Counted from the first letter of the stretch, positions 26,480 through 35,766 are shown. The stretch: 64,000 nt of DNA from Bacillus sp. FJAT-18017 (GCF_001278805.1 NZ_CP012602.1:909001-973000); one strand, 5' to 3'. Translations and numbers: made by a program. The notes: generated by a model not told the origin, from the letters alone.

Positions 26480-28189
26480 GTGCAAATGATTAAAGAGATC
26501 GTAACAACAGATGTCTTGGTTGTTGGCAGCGGGATTGCCGGTTTGAAAGTCAGTATGGAATTGGCGAAGGCCGGACAGAACATCATAATGTCGACGAAAA
26601 CTCAGCTGTGTTCCGGTTCAAGTTTTTTTCCGTTAAAGGCATCGTTAGGAACACAGGTAACAAAAAACGAGGAAGACAAAACGGTGTTCATGGAGGATAT
26701 AAACGCTGTCAGCCATAATATGCAGGACCGGGAAATGGCGAAAATATATATCGAAGAGATTCAAGACAGGGTCAAAGAATATCCGGAAATCGGAATTGAT
26801 CCCTATAAGCTTTCGGATGACAGAAAAGCCTGCTTTGCCAACCACGGCAGGACGATTTACATGCTGAAGGACTGGGACAAGATTAGAGAAAATGTTACTG
26901 AGATTATCGAGCATTATCCAAACATTCACCTGATGGAAAGAACATCAGTCGTTTCCTTGTTGAAGGAGGACGAAAGGGTGATTGGGGCGATTCTGCTGAA
27001 CCATGATAATGAATTTATCATCATTAACTGTAAGGCAGTTGTCCTTGCGACAGGCGGATTCGGCAATATTTATAAACATAATTTGAATCCAAATGATGTG
27101 GATGGTTCGGGGCATATTTTGGCGCTTGAGGCAGGGGCGGATCTCGTTAATATGGAATTCATTCAGTTTATCCCTGGCTTTACTTCGCCAAAATATAAGA
27201 CTTTATGGGGGGAGCATACCCTCAATTATTGCCGGGATTTTGTCGATGCGGACGGAAACAGTATTTTAGAAGAAGTACTTCCCGACGGTTTGACGAAGGA
27301 AGAGTGCTTTAAAAACCGAAGCACCCATGGTCCATTTACCAACTCTTTGCCATCCAAATATTTCGATATTGCGATGATGAAGGAAATTTTAAAAACGAAA
27401 AACGAGGATGGCTTCGAATTAATCTATGATGAAGACATTTACAAAAATGAAGGCGATTTCTATACCATCTATTTGAATTGGCTGGAAAGCCGGGGCATCA
27501 ACCTGGTCAGGGATAAAATGAAGATTGCACCTTTCGCCCATGCCAGCAATGGCGGTGTCAAAATCGACAGCCATGGCAGAACCGGGATACCCGGACTTTA
27601 TGCTATCGGTGAATTGGCCGGAGGAATAGAAGGAGCCAATCGGCTTGGAGGAAATTCGACCGGGGCATGCATGGTGTTTGGGAAGCGAGCGGCTCATGAT
27701 TGCCTGGTATATGTAAACAGCGTAAATAGGGAAGACATCGACCGCGCGGAAGTGACGAACCATCTGACTAGTCTAATCCAGCCGTATTCAACAGAAGTAC
27801 AAGCTTCGCTGACACCGAACGAAGTAATGGATGCAGTCAGAGAAATCATGTGGTTTCATGGCAATGTCATCCGCAATGAAAAAAATCTCCAGGCGGCTTT
27901 GGTACAAATCAACGAAATCCAAGCTTCTTTTAATATGGAATTATTTGTCACTTCGGTAAAAGAGCGAAAAAGTGCCTTTAAGGCTAGAAACTTCCTGATC
28001 CTTTCGAAACTGCTGCTTAAAGCAATGCTCGAGAGAAAGGAGAGCAGAGGGGCACATTATCGCGAGGACTATCCGGTGGAGCGGGAATCCTATAGCAAAA
28101 GGCTATTCGTCTCACTGGAAAAAGACAATATAACCCTTTATTTTGAAAAAGAATTATCTTCGAAAGGTGAAAGTTTTTTCCAAAAATAA
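26480..28189 (+). CDS. FAD-binding protein of the SdhA/FrdA/AspO family in a sialic acid operon
   Basis: 569 residues. FAD Rossmann motif DVLVVGSGIAGLKVSMELAK near the N-terminus, AVVLATGGFGNIYKHN in the middle, and the signature IPGLYAIGELAGGIEGANRL followed by GGNSTGACMVFG. Compared with fumarate reductases the His of GGxHGANRL is Glu here, while the Arg and the FAHASNGGV histidine are kept; substrate choice should therefore differ from succinate/fumarate. No heme or Fe-S motif and no signal peptide. GTG 26480 is preceded by AGGA; ATG 26486 is possible. It sits between yhcH and nanA, so a redox step on a sialic-acid-related compound is a reasonable inference, without precedent I can name. 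Confidence 0.8.
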   Translation: MQMIKEIVTTDVLVVGSGIAGLKVSMELAKAGQNIIMSTKTQLCSGSSFFPLKASLGTQVTKNEEDKTVFMEDINAVSHNMQDREMAKIYIEEIQDRVKEYPEIGIDPYKLSDDRKACFANHGRTIYMLKDWDKIRENVTEIIEHYPNIHLMERTSVVSLLKEDERVIGAILLNHDNEFIIINCKAVVLATGGFGNIYKHNLNPNDVDGSGHILALEAGADLVNMEFIQFIPGFTSPKYKTLWGEHTLNYCRDFVDADGNSILEEVLPDGLTKEECFKNRSTHGPFTNSLPSKYFDIAMMKEILKTKNEDGFELIYDEDIYKNEGDFYTIYLNWLESRGINLVRDKMKIAPFAHASNGGVKIDSHGRTGIPGLYAIGELAGGIEGANRLGGNSTGACMVFGKRAAHDCLVYVNSVNREDIDRAEVTNHLTSLIQPYSTEVQASLTPNEVMDAVREIMWFHGNVIRNEKNLQAALVQINEIQASFNMELFVTSVKERKSAFKARNFLILSKLLLKAMLERKESRGAHYREDYPVERESYSKRLFVSLEKDNITLYFEKELSSKGESFFQK

Positions 28190-28208
28190 ATAAAATGAAG
28201 AAAATTAG

Positions 28209-28240
28209 TTACAAAGCAATTTGTTTATGATATGTTTTAT
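28209..28240 (+). promoter_or_regulatory. candidate internal promoter upstream of nanA
   Basis: TTACAA (28209-28214), about 16 nt, TATGTT (28231-28236), directly upstream of the cre. The 96-nt gap after the flavoprotein gene is the largest in the front part of the operon. The boxes are approximate. Confidence 0.4.
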
Positions 28241-28255
28241 TTGTAAACGTTAACA
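28241..28255 (+). promoter_or_regulatory. CcpA cre site
   Basis: TTGTAAACGTTAACA matches the consensus WTGNAANCGNWNNCA at every defined position. Lying just downstream of the candidate -10, it should give CcpA repression of nanA and the following genes when glucose is present. Confidence 0.8.
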
Positions 28256-28285
28256 AACAAAATATTCAAACAGGTGGGGAAAGAC

Positions 28286-29197
28286 ATGAATCTAGAAAAG
28301 TATAAAGGTATTATCCCTGCATTCTATGCTTGTTACGATGATTCGGGAGAAGTATCGGAAAATAGAACAAAGGATCTCTGTAACTACCTTTTGGAAAAGG
28401 GTGTCAAAGGTCTTTATGTTGGTGGAAGCTCCGGGGAATGCATCTATCAAAATCTTGAAGAGAGAAAGGCAACGTTGAAATATGTTGCTGAAGCTCTTAA
28501 AGGAAAGTTGACACTGATTGCCCATGTTGGCGCACCTTCAACGAGAGAAAGTGTAAGCCTGGCAAAATATGCAGCAGAGCTCGGTTATGATGCATTATCT
28601 GCTATTCCGCCAATTTACTTTAAGCTGCCTGACAGCTCGGTAATCAAGTATTGGACGGAAATCATGGAGTCAACAGACTTGCCATTCATCATTTACAATA
28701 TCCCGCAGACAACTGGATATAATCTCTCAATTTCAACCTTCAAGAAGCTAATTGAAAATCAGAAGGTAATCGGGGTTAAGAATTCCTCGATGCCAGTAAT
28801 GGATATTGAACGATTCAAGGCTGCTGCCGGAGATGACTTTATCGTGTTCAATGGCCCGGATGAACAGTATGTATCCGGAAGATTGATTGGTGCAGACAGT
28901 GGAATCGGCGGCACATATGCGGCAATGCCGGAGCTGCTTTTAAAAGCAGAAGAGTTTGTAGCAACAGGGAATTTTGAACAAGCTCAATCGATTCAGCGCG
29001 ATATTAACGATATCATCATTGCCTTATGTTCGTTAAATGGCCATATGTATTCAGCTATTAAAGAGCTGTTGAAATTAAGAGGCGTAAATATCGGCAGTGT
29101 GAGAGGCCCGCTTGAGCCTGTAACAGGTGAGGATTTGAATAAGGTAGCGGAAATCAAGGACATGATCGACAATGCGATCCGTAAATACGAGATGTAA
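28286..29197 (+). CDS. nanA: N-acetylneuraminate lyase
   Basis: 303 residues, DapA/NanA aldolase fold. It cleaves N-acetylneuraminate to N-acetylmannosamine and pyruvate. Motifs: GGSSGE (carboxylate loop of sialic acid lyases), Tyr in FIIYNIPQ, Schiff-base Lys in VIGVKNSS, and FNGPDEQYVSGRLIGADSG. ATG 28286 is preceded by AGGTGGGG; GTG 28274 lies within that SD. Its operon partners NanE, ROK kinase and YhcH confirm the sialic acid assignment over dihydrodipicolinate synthase. Confidence 0.93.
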   Translation: MNLEKYKGIIPAFYACYDDSGEVSENRTKDLCNYLLEKGVKGLYVGGSSGECIYQNLEERKATLKYVAEALKGKLTLIAHVGAPSTRESVSLAKYAAELGYDALSAIPPIYFKLPDSSVIKYWTEIMESTDLPFIIYNIPQTTGYNLSISTFKKLIENQKVIGVKNSSMPVMDIERFKAAAGDDFIVFNGPDEQYVSGRLIGADSGIGGTYAAMPELLLKAEEFVATGNFEQAQSIQRDINDIIIALCSLNGHMYSAIKELLKLRGVNIGSVRGPLEPVTGEDLNKVAEIKDMIDNAIRKYEM

Positions 29198-29199
29198 AA

Positions 29200-29856
29200 A
29201 TGAAAAGAAGAATCGTATGCTTTGGTGATTCGAATACTTGGGGCTTTGATGCGAAATTACAGAAGAGGTTCCCGGAAGACGTCAGGTGGACAAGCCTGTT
29301 TGCTGAAAAGTTGGGTGAAGAGTTCCAGGTTGTCGAAGAAGGACTTTCGGGAAGGACTGCGGTAATCGACGACCCCCTTTTTGAAGGATTGAATGGCTAT
29401 CGATATATCCATCCGTGTTTAATGAGCCATGCACCGCTTGAATTGGTGATTATCATGCTAGGTACAAATGATACGAAAGAAAGGTTTCATCTAACTTCGT
29501 ATAACATTGCACAAGGGATAGCCAGAATTTCGCAAAAAGCGAAAACTACACTAGCGGGTGTAAATGGTGAATGTCCTCAAGTACTGGTGATTGCCCCGCC
29601 TCCGATTGGTAAAGAGTACTTCAAAACGGACGTGGGAAAATCGATGGGTGCAGGCTGTGACACCAAATCGGCAGAGCTATCAACTTATTTAGAAGAACTA
29701 ATGCAACTGCAAAACACGGAATTCCTGGACACCAAGGGGAAAATTCCAATGAATAAGATTGATTTTATGCATTTGGATGAGGAAGGACACAAGCTTCTCG
29801 CTGAGCTTGTCTTCAATAAAGTTAAAACTATTCTATCAAGGGAGAGAAAGCTATGA
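29200..29856 (+). CDS. SGNH/GDSL hydrolase, probable sialic acid O-acetylesterase
   Basis: 218 residues: block I FGDSNTWGFD (nucleophile Ser), block II Gly in EEGLSGRT, block III GTND, and the Asp/His pair near DFMHLDEEGH. No signal peptide, so cytoplasmic. It starts two bases after nanA and overlaps the next gene by 4 nt, so expression is coupled. Intracellular SGNH esterases in sialic acid operons remove O-acetyl groups so that the lyase can act; that substrate is inferred from context. Confidence 0.85.
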   Translation: MKRRIVCFGDSNTWGFDAKLQKRFPEDVRWTSLFAEKLGEEFQVVEEGLSGRTAVIDDPLFEGLNGYRYIHPCLMSHAPLELVIIMLGTNDTKERFHLTSYNIAQGIARISQKAKTTLAGVNGECPQVLVIAPPPIGKEYFKTDVGKSMGAGCDTKSAELSTYLEELMQLQNTEFLDTKGKIPMNKIDFMHLDEEGHKLLAELVFNKVKTILSRERKL

Positions 29857-31235
29857 TTAAAAAACGTTTTCTTGCAACCGCTTTATCCAGTGTTCTGGCA
29901 GCATCCGTTTTCTTGGCTGGATGTTCAGGTGAAGAGTCAGGCAAATCGGCTGGCGGCTCAAAAGACGGAGAGACAATAGAATTGTCCCTGATGCTGACGC
30001 CGCAATGGAAGGGTGTCATGGATTCTTCTGAACAAGGGGCAGATTATGACAGTTTCTTTAAGCATGCTGCTGAAAAATTCTCAGAGCAATACAAGGAGCA
30101 CGACGTTAAAGTAAACGTAGAAGTCATTGCCAGTGACCAGCGCGATGAATTGTTAAACGTTAAACTAAACGGCGGCACTCCTCCGGATATATTCTTTGAA
30201 AGTACATTTGCCATGGGTGACTACGCTCACCGCGGTGCATTGGTACCTTTAAATGATATTGTCGAAGAGGAAGCAAAGAAGGATATTGCCCAAAATTATT
30301 GGGACAGCGTGACATTTGGCGAAGATATTTACTTCTATCCGTTCTCCCATATGCCGGGAACTTTATCTTACAATGCAGATATGTTTAAGGAAGCAGGACT
30401 TGAACAATATATCGGCGATGAGAATGAAATTAAAACATGGACTCTTGAAGAATATGAAACTATTTTAAAAACGTTGAAGAGTAAGCTGCCAAAGGATTCG
30501 TATCCAATGGGCCTTTATGCTCTGAATAATCAAGGTGATACATGGAACCTCGCTTATTTAAGGATGTTCGGCAATGAATTCTTTGATAAAAAGGGAAATA
30601 TTATCCTTGGTGATGAGAAAGGTGCTAAAGCAGCTGAATGGTTAAAGAAAACATATGATGCCGGCCTAAGCAATCCTGGTGCGGAATCAGTTTCTTCTAA
30701 TGACGTACTGGCTATGTTTAAAAACCAAAAAATTGCGATCGCTTTCACAAACTCTGTTTTATTTAATAACACCAAAGCGGAAATGAATGAAGGCAAAGCG
30801 CCTAAATTCGATATCAGACTAGCAAACATTCCATCTGAAAGCGGCGACCCGCTAACGTTCACTTATGTGTCCGGTGCTGCTGTATTCAATACGGGAGATG
30901 AAACTAGAATCAAAGTCAGCAAGGATTTTGTCAAATTCTTCTCCACTGATCCTGAACTCGTTAAAGCATCCAAAAATGGTGTACCTGTCAGAACGTCTGT
31001 TGTAGACGAATTTAAGTCAGAAAATCCATTATTTGAAGCCTATGATAAAAACGCGCCATACCTGTTCAACTTTACTGGCAGCGTACCTGGTTACAGCGAG
31101 TTAAGACAAGCGTTATATCCTGAACTGCAAGCCCTCTTTACAGGCCAAAAGTCACCAGAACAAGCGGTCAAGGATTATGAAAAGAATGGTAACCGAATTA
31201 TAAAAGAAGCAAGAGATAACTCAGCTATTGAATAA
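29853..31235 (+). CDS. ABC transporter substrate-binding lipoprotein (sialic acid uptake, by context)
   Basis: 460 residues with a lipoprotein signal peptide (MIKKRFLATALSSVLAASVF then LAGC, Cys 24) and family 1 solute-binding features (GGTPPDIFFES, YSELRQALYPELQALFTG). It is anchored outside the membrane and delivers sugar to the two permeases that follow. A 12-bp hairpin (31258-31287) separates it from them, which would favour higher expression of the binding protein. No ATPase gene is present, as is usual for this class, which shares an MsmX-type ATPase. Confidence 0.9.
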   Translation: MIKKRFLATALSSVLAASVFLAGCSGEESGKSAGGSKDGETIELSLMLTPQWKGVMDSSEQGADYDSFFKHAAEKFSEQYKEHDVKVNVEVIASDQRDELLNVKLNGGTPPDIFFESTFAMGDYAHRGALVPLNDIVEEEAKKDIAQNYWDSVTFGEDIYFYPFSHMPGTLSYNADMFKEAGLEQYIGDENEIKTWTLEEYETILKTLKSKLPKDSYPMGLYALNNQGDTWNLAYLRMFGNEFFDKKGNIILGDEKGAKAAEWLKKTYDAGLSNPGAESVSSNDVLAMFKNQKIAIAFTNSVLFNNTKAEMNEGKAPKFDIRLANIPSESGDPLTFTYVSGAAVFNTGDETRIKVSKDFVKFFSTDPELVKASKNGVPVRTSVVDEFKSENPLFEAYDKNAPYLFNFTGSVPGYSELRQALYPELQALFTGQKSPEQAVKDYEKNGNRIIKEARDNSAIE

Positions 31236-31257
31236 CCTTCTGCGTTAAAACATCAAT

Positions 31258-31287
31258 CATTAAAGCCCCTCCTTTGGGGCTTTAATG
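31258..31287 (+). terminator. intra-operon hairpin between binding protein and permeases
   Basis: CATTAAAGCCCC and GGGGCTTTAATG form a perfect 12-bp stem with a 6-nt loop. No T-run follows, so it probably protects the upstream mRNA from 3' exonucleases or causes partial termination. Confidence 0.65.
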
Positions 31288-31308
31288 TTAGAAAGGTTAA
31301 GGATCGTT

Positions 31309-32184
31309 ATGAAGTTTAACAAGCATGTTTTTAAGGAGAATATGACAGGATACTTGTTTATTGCTCCACAGCTGATCCTGTTTTTACTATTCCTTGTTTA
31401 TCCGATAATCGAAGGAATTCGCTTAAGCTTATACAAAATTAACTACACAAATGAAGTATTTGTCGGTTTTGAAAACTATCAAAAGCTGTTTGCAAACCCT
31501 GTCTTTGTTCAATCGACGATTAATACCGTCATATTCGTTGTTTTTATAGTTGCTTTAACAGTTGCATTCGCTCTGTTTGTGTCTGCGGCTGTGTTTGATA
31601 AAAATGCAAAATATGTTTCGTTTATCAGAGGAAGCTATTACATCCCCGTAATGGTTTCAATGGTTGTTATGAGTATGGTTTGGAGCTTTTTGCTTAATCC
31701 GGCAAATGGATTGATCTCTTATATAATGAAAGAGATGGATATGGGATCGATAAATCTTTTGGGTAATCCTAAAACAGTTTTGCCCGTTATTATATTCGTG
31801 ACTTTTGCAACCAACGTTGGCCAAGCGATCATTCTATATATAGCTTCGATGATCGGGGTTCCCAAGGAGCTTTTTGAAGCGGCAGAAGTTGATGGTGCCA
31901 GCCGTAAGACCATCATCTTTAAAATTCTGATTCCATTGGTAAAACCTACTACGATCTATATCACGATCATTAATATTATTGCCGTCTTAAAAATCTTCGT
32001 TGTCATCCAGCTCTTAACTGGCGGTGGACCAAACAATGCATCAACGACACTCATGTACTTCCTATATAATAACGCCTTTAAGTACAACCAGCTGGGAATA
32101 GCTTCTGCTGTTGGCGTAATTATGTTCTTGATTACTTTGATGCTATCCGTTCCACAATTAAGAGCAATGTTTAAGAAGGATTGA
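31309..32184 (+). CDS. ABC sugar transporter permease (MalF-like)
   Basis: 291 residues, six TM helices: the first at YLFIAPQLILFLLFLVYPII, and the cytoplasmic EAA loop ELFEAAEVDGASRKTIIFKI with the conserved EAA---G. ATG 31309 has AAGGAT upstream; an in-frame earlier ATG at 31285 falls within the hairpin. Works with the next permease and the preceding lipoprotein to import the sialic acid substrate (inferred). Confidence 0.92.
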   Translation: MKFNKHVFKENMTGYLFIAPQLILFLLFLVYPIIEGIRLSLYKINYTNEVFVGFENYQKLFANPVFVQSTINTVIFVVFIVALTVAFALFVSAAVFDKNAKYVSFIRGSYYIPVMVSMVVMSMVWSFLLNPANGLISYIMKEMDMGSINLLGNPKTVLPVIIFVTFATNVGQAIILYIASMIGVPKELFEAAEVDGASRKTIIFKILIPLVKPTTIYITIINIIAVLKIFVVIQLLTGGGPNNASTTLMYFLYNNAFKYNQLGIASAVGVIMFLITLMLSVPQLRAMFKKD

Positions 32185-32195
32185 GGTGACAAGTC

Positions 32196-33044
32196 ATGTT
32201 GAAACAGAAGAATAACAACAAGAGAAAAAGAGAAACGGTTGACGTCGTTGCAAACGTGATAATTATTTTCTTTGCAATCCTAAATCTGTTTCCTCTTTAC
32301 TGGTTAGTTACCAGCTCATTTAAAAATAGTGCCGATGTTATTAAAATGCCGCCAGATTGGTTCCCGACAACATTTACTTGGAGTAACTATATAGATGTGT
32401 TCCAAAACCAGCCTGCCTTGAAATGGACATTTAATAGTATTTACGTATCGCTTGTGACAACAATCGCTGTGATTATTGTCAGCTCTATGGCGGCCTATGC
32501 ATTTTCAAAGCTCAAGTTTAAAGGGAAGAACGTCATCTACATTATCTTTATTTCCAGCTTGATGATTCCTAAAGAAGTTATGATTGTGCCATTGTTCAGG
32601 ATTATTCAGGATTTCGGCATGGTCAATTCACTTCAGGGAATGATTTGGCCGAACGTAGCAACAGCCTTCGGGGTATTTTTGCTGAAGGGATTCTTTGATT
32701 CAATTCCGGACTCACTGCGGGAAGCCGCCAAGATTGACGGCGCAGGTGAATTTTATACCTTCTACAAGATCATTATGCCGATTGTAAAACCTGGTATTGG
32801 TGCATTGTTTATTCTGAACTTTGTAACGGTATGGAACGATTACCTATGGCAGCTCGTTGTTGGCCAGAGTGCGGAATCGAAAACCTTAATGGTTGGTATT
32901 GCTTCATTAATGCAGGATCTAAATCCAAACTTTGCCTATAAGATGGCGGGGGCTACAGTTGCAGCAATACCGATGATCGTAATCTTTCTTTTCTTCCAAA
33001 AATACTTTACCAAAGGTTTGGCAATTGGAGCGGAAAAGGGATAA
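32196..33044 (+). CDS. ABC sugar transporter permease (MalG-like)
   Basis: 282 residues, six TM helices, EAA loop DSLREAAKIDGAGEFYTFYK and a C-terminal FLFFQKYFTKGLAIGAEKG tail typical of MalG/AraQ-like permeases. GAGGTGA before the ATG. It begins 11 nt after the first permease. Confidence 0.93.
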   Translation: MLKQKNNNKRKRETVDVVANVIIIFFAILNLFPLYWLVTSSFKNSADVIKMPPDWFPTTFTWSNYIDVFQNQPALKWTFNSIYVSLVTTIAVIIVSSMAAYAFSKLKFKGKNVIYIIFISSLMIPKEVMIVPLFRIIQDFGMVNSLQGMIWPNVATAFGVFLLKGFFDSIPDSLREAAKIDGAGEFYTFYKIIMPIVKPGIGALFILNFVTVWNDYLWQLVVGQSAESKTLMVGIASLMQDLNPNFAYKMAGATVAAIPMIVIFLFFQKYFTKGLAIGAEKG

Positions 33045-33067
33045 AATTCAACTTGGAGTTGCTATAA

Positions 33068-33757
33068 ATGAATAATAAGACTAAAATTTTTGACCAGCTT
33101 AAAGGAAATTTAATTGTTTCCTGCCAAGCTCTTCCGGAGGAGCCGCTTCATAGCCCTTATATTATGGGAAGAATGGCTTATGCAGCAAAACTTGGCGGGG
33201 CGAAGGGCATTCGTGCCAATAGTGTTGAAGATATTAGGGAAATCAAAAAAACAGTTGATTTGCCGATCATCGGGATTATTAAACGTGACTATGATGGTTC
33301 GGATGTGTTTATCACCCCTACAATCGAGGAAATTGACTCTCTTTATCAGGAAGGTGTCGATATCATTGCCTTGGACGCAACCAATCGGATCAGGCCTGAT
33401 GGCAAGACGATAGAAGAAGTTTTTCCTATTTTAAAAGAAAAATATAAAGACCAACTGTTTATGGCCGATTGTTCTACTTTTGAAGAAGGAAAGAAGGCCT
33501 ATGAACTTGGCTTTGATTGTGTTGGGTCAACGTTGAGTGGCTATACTGCCTACACGCGAGGAAAAACACTGCCTGATACGGGGATGCTTCGTAAATTGGC
33601 TAGTGAGCTGCCGGTCCCGGTGATTGCCGAGGGAGGCATTTGGACACCTGAGGAATTAAAGACTGTTTTTGAAGTTGGAGTTCATACAGCCGTAGTCGGC
33701 ACGGCCATCACAAGGCCGATGGAAATTACGAAAAGGTTTGTCAATGCGATTCAATAA
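33068..33757 (+). CDS. nanE: N-acylglucosamine-6-phosphate 2-epimerase
   Basis: 229 residues, TIM-barrel NanE family: IVSCQALPEEPLHSPYIMGR at the start, GAKGIRANS, PIIGIIKRDY (Lys of the active site), DIIALDATNR, FMADCSTFEEG, and the phosphate-binding VIAEGGIWTPE and AVVGTAITRP. It converts ManNAc-6-P to GlcNAc-6-P. A strong terminator follows at 33778-33813. Confidence 0.95.
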   Translation: MNNKTKIFDQLKGNLIVSCQALPEEPLHSPYIMGRMAYAAKLGGAKGIRANSVEDIREIKKTVDLPIIGIIKRDYDGSDVFITPTIEEIDSLYQEGVDIIALDATNRIRPDGKTIEEVFPILKEKYKDQLFMADCSTFEEGKKAYELGFDCVGSTLSGYTAYTRGKTLPDTGMLRKLASELPVPVIAEGGIWTPEELKTVFEVGVHTAVVGTAITRPMEITKRFVNAIQ

Positions 33758-33777
33758 TGGAGAAAATTTTTTCCAAG

Positions 33778-33813
33778 ACAAAATCCCTCGAGTATCTCGC
33801 GGGATTTTGTTTC
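33778..33813 (+). terminator. terminator between nanE and the ROK kinase gene
   Basis: ACAAAATCCC-CGAG pairs with CTCG-GGGATTTTGT around TAT, followed by TT. It should lower expression of the kinase and regulator relative to the upstream genes. Confidence 0.8.
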
Positions 33814-33841
33814 CTAACAGGTAATGAAGAGGGTGAAAAAG

Positions 33842-34729
33842 GTGAAGATAGTAGCTGTCGATATTGGGGGTACGTCCATTAAGGTTTGCCTTTCTGATGA
33901 AGCAGGAAATATAGAGCTATTTAAGGAATTTGATACTGAAAGTAAAAAGGGTGGCCCTTATATAGTAGAAAAGCTGATTGGGATTATTACAGAGTTTAAG
34001 GACTTTGATGCGATCGGTATAAGTACTGCCGGGCAGGTTGACAGTAAAGAAGGATCTATTATTTATGCCAATGAAAATATCCCGAATTATACCGGAACGA
34101 GATTAAAAGAGATTTTTGAGGGAAAATTCAAAGTGCCTGTTAAGGTGGAAAACGATGTAAACGCAGCTGCGCTGGGGGAAAAATACTTTGGCGCCGGCCG
34201 GGAGTTTTCAGACTTTCTCTGTTTAACATATGGTACTGGGATAGGCGGCGCAATCATCCTGGATTCAAAGGTATATAAAGGAGCCAAGGGCGTTGCCGGT
34301 GAATTTGGCCATATGATTACCCACCCTCACGGCAATCAATGTAACTGCGGCGGAAGAGGATGCTATGAAACTTATGCCTCGACAACGGCCCTCGTAAGAA
34401 AGGCAAAGGAAATTGATCCAGAATGTACAAATGGGAAGGTTATTTTTGGTAAAATTAAGTTAGGTCATCCTGCGCTGGAAAACGTCGTTAATAATTGGGT
34501 TGAGGAAGCCGCACTTGGGCTGGCATCATTGATTCATGTTTTTAATCCTCCAGCGATTATTGTTGGCGGCGGAGTCATGGAACAAGAATTCTTGGTAGAA
34601 AAGGTTAATGCTAAGGTTCAAGAATTAATTATGGAAAGCTTTTCCGATGTAAAAATAATCAAAGCTTCGTTAGGAAATAAAGCTGGAATGCTCGGCGCAA
34701 TATCGCTTCATTTGCGAAGTGAGAATTAA
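33842..34729 (+). CDS. nanK: ROK-family N-acetylmannosamine kinase
   Basis: 295 residues. ATP-binding [12 protein letters not shown], catalytic region [28 protein letters not shown], and the ROK zinc motif [10 protein letters not shown]. Phosphorylates ManNAc to ManNAc-6-P for NanE, by context. I chose GTG 33842, where GAGGGTGA is well placed and the protein begins MKIVAVD; ATG 33824 is the longest option but has no SD. It lies behind a terminator and just before the regulator. Confidence 0.88.
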   Translation: MKIVAVDIGGTSIKVCLSDEAGNIELFKEFDTESKKGGPYIVEKLIGIITEFKDFDAIGISTAGQVDSKEGSIIYANENIPNYTGTRLKEIFEGKFKVPVKVENDVNAAALGEKYFGAGREFSDFLCLTYGTGIGGAIILDSKVYKGAKGVAGEFGHMITHPHGNQCNCGGRGCYETYASTTALVRKAKEIDPECTNGKVIFGKIKLGHPALENVVNNWVEEAALGLASLIHVFNPPAIIVGGGVMEQEFLVEKVNAKVQELIMESFSDVKIIKASLGNKAGMLGAISLHLRSEN

Positions 34730-34741
34730 TAGGGGGGCGTC

Positions 34742-35599
34742 ATGGCAAATGTAGACATTTTTTCACTTATCCGCTCAAGATATAATGCTTTTACAAATAC
34801 GGAAAAAAAAGTCGCGGACTACATCATCGAAAATACAAAGGATGTTCTTTATATGTCGATCACTGACCTTGCAGATGCATGCAATGTAGGTGAGTCGAGT
34901 GTCTTTAGATTTTGTAAAACGATGAATCTTAAAGGATATCAAGAATTTAAAATCGTCTTGGCTCACAGTGTATCATCACAAGATCAGGGTGCTCCCCAGC
35001 TATCAGGGGAGATTACAATGGACGATACAGTTGCGGATCTGTCTTCGAAGATTTTTAACACAACCGTGAGTGCCTTAACGGAGACTCGCAACCTGCTAAA
35101 TGTGAATGATATCTCGGAAGCAATCGATTATATGGTTTCGGCAGATAGAATTCACTTTTTCGGAGTCGGAGCATCGCTGATGACGGCTATGGAAGCGAAG
35201 AATAAGTTTATCCGGATTACGAATAAAACGGAATGTTCGCTTGACACACATCTGCAGATCATGTCGGCCGCATTAATGACGCCGAAGGATGTAGCCGTGT
35301 TAATTTCTTATTCAGGTTCAACAAAGGATACCATTGATGTCGCAAAGGTTGTAAAAGAACGGGGAGCAAAGATTATATCCATCACACGCTTCGCCAAATC
35401 GCCATTGACTAATTATGCGGATATTACCCTGCTTTGCGGGGCCAATGAAGGTCCGCTTCAAGGCGGCAGCTTAAGCGCAAAAATTTCACAGTTATACCTG
35501 CTCGACCTTTTATATGTTGAGTATTTTAAAAGAACCTTCAATGAATCTGCACGAAGTAAGGAATTGACGGCTAATTCTGTTATAGAAAAAATGCTATAG
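34742..35599 (+). CDS. RpiR-family transcriptional regulator of the sialic acid operon
   Basis: 285 residues: N-terminal RpiR HTH (YNAFTNTEKKVADYIIENT, VGESSVFRFCKTMNLKGYQE) and a C-terminal SIS phosphosugar-binding domain (IHFFGVGAS, VLISYSGSTKDTIDVA). GGGGGG precedes the ATG. NanR-type RpiR proteins sense a sialic acid breakdown sugar phosphate (GlcNAc-6-P or ManNAc-6-P); which one here is inference. Its operator was not identified. Confidence 0.9.
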   Translation: MANVDIFSLIRSRYNAFTNTEKKVADYIIENTKDVLYMSITDLADACNVGESSVFRFCKTMNLKGYQEFKIVLAHSVSSQDQGAPQLSGEITMDDTVADLSSKIFNTTVSALTETRNLLNVNDISEAIDYMVSADRIHFFGVGASLMTAMEAKNKFIRITNKTECSLDTHLQIMSAALMTPKDVAVLISYSGSTKDTIDVAKVVKERGAKIISITRFAKSPLTNYADITLLCGANEGPLQGGSLSAKISQLYLLDLLYVEYFKRTFNESARSKELTANSVIEKML

Positions 35600-35613
35600 T
35601 TTGAAGGATAAAA

Positions 35614-35664
35614 GCGGCCTGTTCCTGCAATCTTCGTTGTTAGATTGCCGAAGCAGGCTTCTTT
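35614..35664 (+). terminator. terminator at the end of the sialic acid region
   Basis: GCCTG...TGCAATCT pairs with AGATTGC...CAGGC, imperfect, followed by TTCTTT. Confidence 0.65.
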
Positions 35665-35715
35665 AGGTTATGAGGACGGTTCTTGGCAGAAGAGAATTCC
35701 CTGAACATATAGTAA

Positions 35716-35762
35716 AGGCTATCTCAAGAGGTCAGTGAATGATGACTCTTTTGAGATAGCCT
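35716..35762 (-). terminator. terminator of the minus-strand AAA/Ycf35 cluster
   Basis: AGGCTATCTCAA-AG and CT-TTGAGATAGCCT form a long stem just beyond the 3' end of the minus-strand cluster. The T-tract (TTTACT) is weak. Confidence 0.6.
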
Positions 35763-35766
35763 CTCC

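Noticed and set aside
28286..29197. Dihydrodipicolinate synthase (dapA) for the lyase gene
   Set aside because: GGSSGE and operon partners NanE, ROK kinase, YhcH and SGNH esterase favour N-acetylneuraminate lyase.
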